Shown: piece by piece, positions 4,104-9,608 of the stretch
Layout: each line of letters starts with the position of its first letter
How positions within the stretch are numbered: the first letter of the stretch is position 1
Assembly: GCA_045133615.1 (NCBI GenBank)
Contig: JBGUUQ010000116.1
Coordinates: forward strand, 1-9,608
Source of the DNA: M3 sp045133615
GTDB lineage: Bacteria > Bacteroidota > Bacteroidia > Bacteroidales > Muribaculaceae
Direction of reading: 5' to 3'
DNA length: 9,608 nucleotides
Made by a program: the position numbers and the translations under genes
The notes under the pieces: generated by a model
Told to the model about the DNA's origin: nothing
The model's database searches: none
The model's input: the letters and a program-made list of their open reading frames with translations, nothing else

Positions 4104-6896
4104 ATGGCGGAACAAAATATATATGTGAAAGGGGCTCGCGTCAACAATTTGAAGAATGTGGACGTGGAGATTCCTCGCAATCGGTTGGTGGTCATCACCG
4201 GTCTTTCAGGCTCCGGAAAGTCGTCGTTGGCGTTTGACACGCTATATGCCGAGGGGCAGCGCAGATATGTGGAGAGCCTGAGTGCCTATGCCCGCCAGTT
4301 TATGGGTAAGATGGCCAAACCGGAGGTGGATTTCATACGCGGACTGCCGCCGGCAATAGCTATCGAGCAGAAGGTGAACACTCGCAATCCTCGAAGTACT
4401 GTAGGGACGTCGACCGAAATCTACGACTATTTGCGATTGCTATTCGGGCGGGTAGGGAAGACTTATTCGCCGAAGACCGGACTGCCGGTGAAGAAGCATA
4501 CTATCGAGGATGTGGTGGCTACTGCTTTGAGTTATCCTGATGGTACTCGTATTGCTATCACGGCTCCGATTGCCATGCCTGAAAAACGCTTGTTGTCCAC
4601 ACAACTCGATATTTACGCTAAAGAGGGTTTCTCGCGATTGATGCGCGGCGAGGAGTTTGTGGCGATAGAGGATTTGCTCGCCATGGGCGACGGATGTCCG
4701 GCGACGGCTGACGGCTATGCGCTGTTGGTCGATCGTTTGGCTGTGCAACATGAGGGCGATGAGCTAAGCCGTCTTGCCGATTCGGTGGAGACTGCATTTT
4801 TCGAGGGGCACGATGAGTGCTCGCTTGTGGTGTGGGGAACTGATGGTGTGCATCGTCATGATTTCTCGAAACGGTTTGAGGCTGATGGTATTACGTTTCT
4901 TGAACCGAATGAGCAGATGTTTAACTTCAATAATCCTTACGGTGCCTGCCCTACGTGTGAGGGCTTTGGTAAGGTGGTAGGTATAGATGAAGCTCTTGTT
5001 GTGCCTAATCCGACCCTATCGGTCTATCAGGATGCCGTGGTGTGTTGGCGCGGTGAGAAAATGAGCGAGTGGAAACGCCAGTTGATACATTTGGCTCCTC
5101 ATATCGGTTTCCCGATTCATCGTGCATATTGCGACCTGACGGAGGCGGAAAAGTCGCTTTTGTGGCATGGAAATTCTCGCTTCCCGGGTATTGACGGTTT
5201 CTTCAAAATGGTGGAGGAGAATCAGTATAAAATACAATATCGAGTGATGATGGCACGCTATCGCGGAAAGACTATTTGTCCTGAATGTCACGGTTCGCGC
5301 CTTAGAGCGGAGGCTTCATACGTGAAAGTGGGGGGACTGACGATTTCCGAGTTGGTGAAGATGCCTATATGGCAACTCCGCGACTTCTTTGCCTCGTTGC
5401 AACTCGATGAGCAGGAATCGCGTATAGCAGCGCGATTGCTTGCGGAAATAAACAATCGCATCGGTTTTCTTTGCGATGTGGGGTTGGGGTATCTGACGCT
5501 CGACCGCATGTCGTCGTCGCTGTCGGGCGGAGAGAGCCAACGCATCAACCTCGCCACATCGCTTGGCAGCAGTCTCGTCGGTTCGCTTTATATACTTGAT
5601 GAGCCGAGTATCGGGCTGCACTCGCGCGACACACAGCAACTCATCAGTGTGCTTCGCAAGTTGCAGGGGTTGGGCAACACGGTAGTGGTGGTGGAGCACG
5701 ATGAGGAGATAATGCGTGCTGCCGACTATATAATCGACGTCGGGCCTGACGCAGGTCGACATGGCGGTGAAATCATCTATCAAGGAGCAGTAGACGGCAT
5801 TGACGATGCCGACCGCAGCTATACGATGAAATATCTGTCGGGAGAGATGTCGATACCTGTGCCTAAACGTCGGCGTAAGTGGAACAGCTATATCGAGGTG
5901 GTGGGAGCGCGTGAACATAATCTGAAAGATATAGATGTGAAATTCCCGCTTGGAGTGATGACAGTAGTGACTGGCGTGAGCGGTTCAGGAAAGTCGACGC
6001 TTGTGCGCGACATTCTCTATCGCGCGTTGCTACGTCGACTTGATGAGGCGGGAGACGCTCCGGGTATTTTCAAAGAGTTGCGAGGCGACTTGTCGCGCAT
6101 TTCGGCGGTAGAGTTTGTTGACCAAAATCCGATAGGGAAGTCGACTCGAAGCAATCCCGCAACATATCTTAAGGCATACGATGAAATACGCCGCCTATTT
6201 TCCGACCAGCAGGCTGCGAAACAAATGGGTATGCCGGCCGGCTACTTTTCGTTCAATTCAGAAGGAGGACGATGCGAGGAGTGTAAGGGCGAGGGCACAA
6301 TAACGATAGAAATGCAGTTTATGGCCGATATTACCATTCCTTGCGAAGAGTGTGGCGGAAAACGCTTTAAAAAGGATGTATTAGATGTAGAATATCGAGG
6401 CAAGAATATCAACGATGTGCTCAATATGACAGTAAATCAGGCGATTGAGTTTTTCTCGGAGGAGCAGGGCACGACAGAGAAGAAAATCGTGCGCCGATTG
6501 CAGTCGCTTAAAGATGTGGGATTGGGCTATATAAAACTTGGTCAGTCGTCGTCGACACTTTCCGGCGGTGAAAACCAGCGTGTGAAACTGGCTTACTTCC
6601 TTTCTAATGATAAGTCGGAGCCTACGATGTTTATTTTCGACGAGCCTACCACCGGATTGCATTTCCATGACATAAATACGCTGATGGATTCATTCAACCG
6701 CCTTATCGCGCAGGGGCATACGGTAATCATCATCGAGCACAATATGGATGTGGTGAAGTGTGCCGACCATGTAATAGACATAGGTCCTGAAGGTGGCGAC
6801 GAGGGTGGAAATATAGTCGTTGCCGGTTCGCCGGAAGAGGTGGCAGCCTGCGAGACGAGCTATACCGGAAAATATCTTCGAGATAAACTATGCTGA
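4104..6896 (+). CDS. uvrA: UvrA, excinuclease ABC subunit A (ATPase)
   Basis: This is the damage-recognition ATPase of nucleotide excision repair. It forms a cytoplasmic dimer that loads UvrB on DNA lesions. From ATG 4104 it is 930 residues, close to the family's usual about 940. Both ABC modules are complete: Walker A GLSGSGKS (33-40) and GVSGSGKS (624-631), signatures LSGGE (473-477 and 819-823), and Walker B ending in D499-E500 and D846-E847. A zinc module is formed by C282/C285 with C392/C395, and the C-terminal zinc finger is C724/C727-(19 residues)-C747/C750. The CxxC pair that in E. coli UvrA precedes the FNFNNPYGACPTC segment is not present; the equivalent region reads HDFSKRFEADGITF. 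The gene ends in tandem TGA stops, 79 nt before the ABC-F gene, and has its own promoter. Bacteroidetes can carry more than one UvrA, so this may be one of two paralogues; UvrA family membership is secure. Confidence 0.95.
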   Translation: MAEQNIYVKGARVNNLKNVDVEIPRNRLVVITGLSGSGKSSLAFDTLYAEGQRRYVESLSAYARQFMGKMAKPEVDFIRGLPPAIAIEQKVNTRNPRSTVGTSTEIYDYLRLLFGRVGKTYSPKTGLPVKKHTIEDVVATALSYPDGTRIAITAPIAMPEKRLLSTQLDIYAKEGFSRLMRGEEFVAIEDLLAMGDGCPATADGYALLVDRLAVQHEGDELSRLADSVETAFFEGHDECSLVVWGTDGVHRHDFSKRFEADGITFLEPNEQMFNFNNPYGACPTCEGFGKVVGIDEALVVPNPTLSVYQDAVVCWRGEKMSEWKRQLIHLAPHIGFPIHRAYCDLTEAEKSLLWHGNSRFPGIDGFFKMVEENQYKIQYRVMMARYRGKTICPECHGSRLRAEASYVKVGGLTISELVKMPIWQLRDFFASLQLDEQESRIAARLLAEINNRIGFLCDVGLGYLTLDRMSSSLSGGESQRINLATSLGSSLVGSLYILDEPSIGLHSRDTQQLISVLRKLQGLGNTVVVVEHDEEIMRAADYIIDVGPDAGRHGGEIIYQGAVDGIDDADRSYTMKYLSGEMSIPVPKRRRKWNSYIEVVGAREHNLKDIDVKFPLGVMTVVTGVSGSGKSTLVRDILYRALLRRLDEAGDAPGIFKELRGDLSRISAVEFVDQNPIGKSTRSNPATYLKAYDEIRRLFSDQQAAKQMGMPAGYFSFNSEGGRCEECKGEGTITIEMQFMADITIPCEECGGKRFKKDVLDVEYRGKNINDVLNMTVNQAIEFFSEEQGTTEKKIVRRLQSLKDVGLGYIKLGQSSSTLSGGENQRVKLAYFLSNDKSEPTMFIFDEPTTGLHFHDINTLMDSFNRLIAQGHTVIIIEHNMDVVKCADHVIDIGPEGGDEGGNIVVAGSPEEVAACETSYTGKYLRDKLC

Positions 6897-6933
6897 TGAA
6901 TGGAAGATGACCGATAATGTCGGGAAAATTTTG

Positions 6934-6941
6934 TAACTTTG
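6934..6941 (+). promoter_or_regulatory. Probable -7 box for the ABC-F/Dabb transcription unit
   Basis: TAACTTTG in the 79-nt gap after uvrA matches the Bacteroidetes -7 consensus TAnnTTTG exactly and lies 34 nt before the ABC-F ATG. There is no recognisable TTTG at the -33 position (around 6910-6914 reads ACCGA-like sequence), so the promoter is half-supported. Read-through from uvrA is also possible because no terminator is seen between the genes. Confidence 0.5.
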
Positions 6942-6975
6942 CACCTCATTTTGAAGTATATATACACGACAATTT

Positions 6976-8592
6976 ATGATAGCGGTAAACAACTTAGGTA
7001 TTCAATTTGGTAAAAGAGTATTGTTTCAGGATGTAAATCTGAAGTTTACGTCGGGCAACTGCTACGGCATCATCGGTGCCAACGGAGCCGGAAAGTCGAC
7101 GCTGATGCGTATTCTCAGCGACCAACTTTCGCCCACACACGGTACTGTGACTCAAGGTCCCGGCGAACGTATGAGCGTGTTGAGTCAGGATCACTTCGAG
7201 TTCGACGAATGTACGGTGCTCGATACGGTGATGCGCGGTCACACAGTGCTTTGGGCAATCATGGAGGAAAAGAATGCTCTGTATGCCAAGGAGGATTTCA
7301 CTGATGCTGATGGTATTCGTGCATCTGAGCTTGAAGAAAAGTTTGCAGAACTTGAAGGGTGGAATGCCGAGAGCGATGCTGCGGCTTTGCTGAGCGGACT
7401 CGGTATCAAGGAGGAGAAACACTATATGCTCATGAAGGATATGAGCGCTAATGAAAAAGTGCGTGTGCTCCTTGCAAAGGCTCTCTTCGGAAATCCCGAC
7501 AATTTGCTTCTCGATGAGCCGACCAACGACCTTGACCTCGAAACAGTGGCTTGGTTGGAGGACTATCTTTCAAAATTTGAGAATACAGTGCTTGTGGTGA
7601 GCCACGACCGTCACTTCCTCGACTCTGTGTGTACCCACACTCTCGATATCGACTATAACAAGGTGACTCTCTTTGCCGGAAACTATAGTTTCTGGTATGA
7701 ATCGAGCCAATTGGCATTGCGTCAGCAACAGCAGGCCAACAAGAAGGCTGAGGAAAAACGCAAGGAGTTGCTCGAATTTATCCAGCGATTCAGCGCTAAT
7801 GTGGCAAAATCAAAGCAGACTACGAGCCGCAAAAAGATGCTTGAAAAACTCAATATTGAGGAGATTCAACCGTCGAGCCGTCGCTATCCGGGTATTATTT
7901 TCACTCCGTCGCGCGAACCGGGCAACAAGATTCTTGAAGTCAAGGGTTTGAGCGCAAGCGTAGAGGGTACGTTGCTCTTCAAGGATGTGAATTTCCAGAT
8001 TGAGAAAGGGGATAAGGTGGCATTCCTTAGCCACGACCCGCGTGCGATGACTGCTCTGTTTGAAATAATCAATGGCAATCGCAAAGCCGATGAGGGAACG
8101 TTTGAGTGGGGACAGACCATCACTACGGCATATCTCCCGCTCGATAACTCGGCATTTTTCAACACCGACCTCAATCTTGTGGATTGGCTTTGTCAGTATA
8201 GCGAAGATTCAAGCGAAATTTATCTCAAAGGATTCCTCGGTAAGATGCTCTTTTCGGGAGAGGAAGTTCTCAAAAAGGCATCGGTACTTTCCGGTGGTGA
8301 AAAGATGCGTTGCATGATAGCCCGCATGATGATGAAGGATGCGAATACACTTGTGCTCGATTCTCCTACCAATCACTTGGATTTGGAGTCTATTCAGGCA
8401 TTCAACAATACATTGCAGTCATTTAAGGGTAACGTGCTTCTCGCTTCGCATGACCATGAATTTATTCAGACAGTATGTAACCGAATCATTGAGCTTACGC
8501 CCAACGGCATAATCGACAAGATGATGGACTATGATGACTATATCACTGACGAAAAAGTGGCTGCCGCTCGTTTGAAAATGTATAACGTATAA
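6976..8592 (+). CDS. ABC-F family ATPase, YbiT-like
   Basis: This 538-residue cytoplasmic protein has two ABC domains joined by a charged helical linker and no membrane segment, the hallmark of ABC-F ribosome-associated ATPases. Domain 1 has Walker A GANGAGKST (34-42), Walker B LLLDEPTNDLD (177-187) and H-loop SHD (209-211); its signature is altered to MSANEK (156-161). The linker (about 244-300) is rich in Q/K/E, as expected for the P-site tRNA interaction motif. Domain 2 has a normal signature LSGGEK (438-443) and H-loop SHD (491-493). Its Walker A is unrecognisable (FLSHDPRAMTA, about 350-360), and the catalytic Glu after Walker B is Ser (LDSPTNHLD, S463). Thus the composite site made of Walker 1 plus signature 2 is intact and the other is degenerate. 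YbiT-type members are known to deviate at signature 1. The role is probably translation factor rather than antibiotic resistance, but the sequence does not settle this. A Dabb gene follows after 19 nt. Confidence 0.92.
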   Translation: MIAVNNLGIQFGKRVLFQDVNLKFTSGNCYGIIGANGAGKSTLMRILSDQLSPTHGTVTQGPGERMSVLSQDHFEFDECTVLDTVMRGHTVLWAIMEEKNALYAKEDFTDADGIRASELEEKFAELEGWNAESDAAALLSGLGIKEEKHYMLMKDMSANEKVRVLLAKALFGNPDNLLLDEPTNDLDLETVAWLEDYLSKFENTVLVVSHDRHFLDSVCTHTLDIDYNKVTLFAGNYSFWYESSQLALRQQQQANKKAEEKRKELLEFIQRFSANVAKSKQTTSRKKMLEKLNIEEIQPSSRRYPGIIFTPSREPGNKILEVKGLSASVEGTLLFKDVNFQIEKGDKVAFLSHDPRAMTALFEIINGNRKADEGTFEWGQTITTAYLPLDNSAFFNTDLNLVDWLCQYSEDSSEIYLKGFLGKMLFSGEEVLKKASVLSGGEKMRCMIARMMMKDANTLVLDSPTNHLDLESIQAFNNTLQSFKGNVLLASHDHEFIQTVCNRIIELTPNGIIDKMMDYDDYITDEKVAAARLKMYNV

Positions 8593-8611
8593 AACGAAAT
8601 AAGATAAGAAA

Positions 8612-8905
8612 ATGGTAAAACATATAGTTTCATTCAAGTTGTCGGGCACAGATGCCGAGCGTCGAGAAGTGGCAGAGCAATTCAAAGCCGCATTGTTGGC
8701 TTTGCCCGAACAAATAGAAGTGCTTCGCTCGATGGAAGTGGGTATCAACGAAAATCCTGCTGAAGAGTGGGATGTGGTGTTGGTAGCCACAGTAGATACG
8801 ATGGCGGATGTAGAGGTCTATGCCAAGCATCCGGCTCATGTGGCTGCGGCAGCCAAACTTGCCGGTCACAAAGCCGACCGTGCCTGCGTGGACTTCACTT
8901 GCTAA
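8612..8905 (+). CDS. Dabb (stress-responsive A/B barrel) domain protein
   Basis: The protein is 97 residues, one complete Dabb domain of the ferredoxin-like dimeric alpha/beta-barrel type. The typical N-terminal strand MVKHIVSFKL is followed by a helix with R17-R-E-V-A-E-Q-F-K-A. Next come the central EVGINENPAEEWDVVLVATV strand region (about 42-61) and a C-terminal helix around Y69-A-K-H-P-A-H (residues 69-75) that fits the family's conserved Y-x-x-H-P-x-H pattern. There is no signal peptide or membrane segment. Some family members are enzymes (for example olivetolic acid cyclase in plants), but most bacterial ones have no assigned reaction, and I assign none here. It starts 19 nt after the ABC-F stop with A-rich sequence before the ATG, so it is co-transcribed with that gene. 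The strong terminator at 8941-8977 ends the unit. Confidence 0.88.
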   Translation: MVKHIVSFKLSGTDAERREVAEQFKAALLALPEQIEVLRSMEVGINENPAEEWDVVLVATVDTMADVEVYAKHPAHVAAAAKLAGHKADRACVDFTC

Positions 8906-8916
8906 TTTGTATTATC

Positions 8917-8932
8917 ACCCCGCGCTTGGGGT
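8917..8932 (+). other. Small GC hairpin ahead of the terminator
   Basis: ACCCC at 8917-8921 and GGGGT at 8928-8932 form a 5-bp stem with a 6-nt loop, 12 nt after the Dabb stop codon and 8 nt before the terminator. It may stabilise the transcript's 3' end. The stem is short and could be incidental. Confidence 0.35.
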
Positions 8933-8940
8933 ATGTATAG

Positions 8941-8977
8941 AAAACGCTTCCGACATTGTGCCGGAAGCGTTTTTTTT
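8941..8977 (+). terminator. Strong intrinsic terminator after the Dabb gene
   Basis: AAAACGCTTCCG (8941-8952) pairs perfectly with CGGAAGCGTTTT (8962-8973) across a 9-nt loop. The downstream arm merges into a run of eight Ts (8970-8977). The A-run on the upstream arm means the minus strand would also end in a short U-run, so it could act in both directions. Confidence 0.92.
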
Positions 8978-8990
8978 CTTGTCCCAATAT

Positions 8991-9022
8991 TTTGCTTTTA
9001 CGAAATATTTAGATTAATTTTG
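8991..9022 (+). promoter_or_regulatory. Consensus Bacteroidetes promoter for a non-coding transcript
   Basis: TTTG at 8991-8994 and TAATTTTG at 9015-9022 match the -33 and -7 elements exactly, with an ideal 20-nt spacer. It is the best promoter in the window. It starts 14 nt after the terminator of the previous unit and faces a region with no convincing gene. Predicted initiation is around 9026-9029. Confidence 0.75.
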
Positions 9023-9026
9023 GGAT

Positions 9027-9318
9027 TGTATCCGGTTGGCTGTAGCGACAGCTTTAACCATGGATTCAATTTTTGTTGAATGGCGGAGTAATCCGTCGAA
9101 AAGGTGTTATTGAAATTTTATCTTCTAATTCCAAACTTGGCGGTTTGATAAGCAGTGAAGATAATTTGACGATGACACCTACATCGTTAGCTATACCCAT
9201 GGCCGCGAAGGGCTACGTGTATATGCCATCGGTGTGGGGCTGTCGTCTTATCCACTGCTAAGGTACGCCAAGACCTGGAATTAGGATAAGATAGAGATAC
9301 AATCCTCACACCTTTTTT
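9027..9318 (+). ncRNA. Candidate structured non-coding RNA, about 290 nt, family not recognised
   Basis: Between the consensus promoter and a terminator-like end lies a chain of hairpins. They are 9034-9059 (GGTTGGCTGT against ACAGCTTTAACC with a TT bulge), 9064-9081 (ATTCAA/TTGAAT), 9084-9095 (CGGA/TCCG around GTAA), 9132-9147 (CAAAC/GTTTG) and 9166-9190 (9 bp with G-T wobbles). After these come 9192-9223 (TATAC/GTATA) and a closing domain in which 9231-9239 pairs with 9304-9312 and 9246-9253 pairs with 9284-9291. Six Ts follow. The only long open frame (9073-9261) starts with TTG and does not resemble a protein. A 17-codon ATG frame at 9060-9113 exists but is weak. I tested it by eye against tmRNA, RNase P RNA and SRP RNA landmarks and see none of them. 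Promoter and pairings are read from the sequence; that it is one transcript is inference. The exact 5' end is estimated. Confidence 0.6.
9231..9318 (+). terminator. Long-range stem ending in a T-run, 3' end of the candidate ncRNA
   Basis: GGTGTGGGG (9231-9239) pairs with CCTCACACC (9304-9312) over 9 bp with one wobble. Six Ts (9313-9318) follow directly. Inside, TCTTATCC (9246-9253) pairs perfectly with GGATAAGA (9284-9291), and AGGT/ACCT (9261-9264 with 9273-9276) sits at the tip. The arrangement resembles an intrinsic terminator built from a branched or long hairpin rather than a compact one, so termination efficiency is uncertain. Confidence 0.55.
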
Positions 9319-9571
9319 GTGTACTAACCGCTTCTCTTGGGGGATTGAGAAACGCAAAAAACTAATTATGAAATGAAAACAAATGAAAAGCTTAGAAAGA
9401 GCGATTTTGAAAATGCCAATAGTGCATTTATTTCGAATGTGCCATGACCAAAATATTCGTTTGGAAAGATAGTGAAAGGGTCTGAACGTTCAATGTGATA
9501 AGCATTATAAAACACAGATTGCTATAAAATTGAAATTTAGATATTGAGAAAATGTTTTTACAAAAATAATC
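9319..9571. other. AT-rich intergenic region without a convincing gene
   Basis: These 253 bases are clearly more AT-rich than the genes to the left. A weak hairpin (TTCTC 9332-9336 with GAGAA 9347-9351) and a very short ORF at 9373-9447 are the only features I can point to. I see no tRNA, insertion-sequence end or strong promoter. Confidence 0.5.
9373..9447 (+). CDS. Doubtful 24-residue ORF
   Basis: ATG at 9373 opens a short frame encoding a 24-residue polar peptide (begins MKTNEKLRKSDFEN) that ends with TGA at 9445-9447. A-rich sequence precedes the ATG, which is how Bacteroidetes starts often look, but in an AT-rich region this is weak evidence. It has no hydrophobic segment and I recognise no family. 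It may equally be chance. Confidence 0.15.
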   Translation: MKTNEKLRKSDFENANSAFISNVP

Positions 9572-9608
9572 ATGTTAATTATGAAACAGAATTTATTTAG
9601 AACGCTGA
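9572..9608 (+). CDS. Possible start of a gene running off the right edge
   Basis: ATG at 9572 and an in-frame ATG at 9581 open a frame that stays open to the window edge. From 9581 it reads MKQNLFRTL, a basic then hydrophobic beginning that would suit an exported protein's signal sequence. Only about 10 codons are visible, so the call rests on the start context and position after an intergenic region. The product cannot be named. Confidence 0.35.
   Translation, partial: MLIMKQNLFRTL

Noticed and set aside
5316..5918. 200-codon minus-strand open frame inside uvrA
   Set aside because: It is antisense to the conserved signature and Walker B region of uvrA and matches no protein family I recognise; a shadow caused by codon bias.
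7448..7717. Minus-strand open frames inside the ABC-F gene
   Set aside because: Antisense to well-supported ABC motifs; no start context or domain.
9060..9113. 17-codon ATG frame near the 5' end of the ncRNA candidate
   Set aside because: Very short, overlaps two hairpins and shows no supporting signal. It could be a leader peptide but there is no positive evidence.
9073..9261. 62-codon open frame starting with TTG inside the ncRNA candidate
   Set aside because: It has a non-ATG start, a composition unlike the neighbouring genes, no recognisable domain, and it overlaps several well-formed hairpins. Better explained as structured RNA.

Overview
The window looks like a chromosomal segment from a Bacteroidales bacterium, most plausibly the Muribaculaceae/Bacteroides side of the order. 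The evidence is TAnnTTTG-type -7 boxes in front of genes, absence of strong Shine-Dalgarno sites, Bacteroidetes-like UvrA and ABC-F proteins, and a LytTR/FHA/kinase signalling cluster. The family-level placement is inference.

Positions 1-3799, minus strand, form a tight five-gene operon read right to left: a stand-alone LytTR DNA-binding protein; a small FHA protein with a two-helix membrane hairpin and a zinc ribbon; a 542-residue single-pass membrane protein with a long acidic, Asn/Asp- and Pro-rich tail; a second FHA protein with three zinc ribbons; and the N-terminus of a Ser/Thr protein kinase cut by the window edge. Intergenic gaps are 6, 112, 1 and 14 nt. The set suggests a phospho-threonine signalling module: the kinase writes, the FHA domains read, the membrane proteins localise, and LytTR connects to transcription. 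The module as a whole is not one I can name.

Positions 3800-4103 are a divergent, AT-rich intergenic region. It holds two oppositely oriented copies of a roughly 24-bp imperfect palindrome (18 bp identical), a 13-bp direct repeat, an AT-rich hairpin and a promoter for the rightward gene.

Positions 4104-8905, plus strand, are housekeeping-type genes: UvrA (nucleotide excision repair), an ABC-F ATPase of the YbiT type with one intact and one degenerate ATP site, and a small Dabb-fold protein that follows the ABC-F gene by 19 nt. A strong intrinsic terminator closes this block at 8941-8977.

Positions 8991-9318 contain the most intriguing non-coding signal. A textbook Bacteroidetes promoter (TTTG-N20-TAnnTTTG) is followed by roughly 290 nt with little coding potential but a succession of hairpins. 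It ends in a long-range stem directly followed by six Ts. This looks like a free-standing structured RNA gene that I cannot assign to a known family. The last 290 bp are AT-rich, with only a doubtful 24-codon ORF and the possible first codons of another gene at the right edge.
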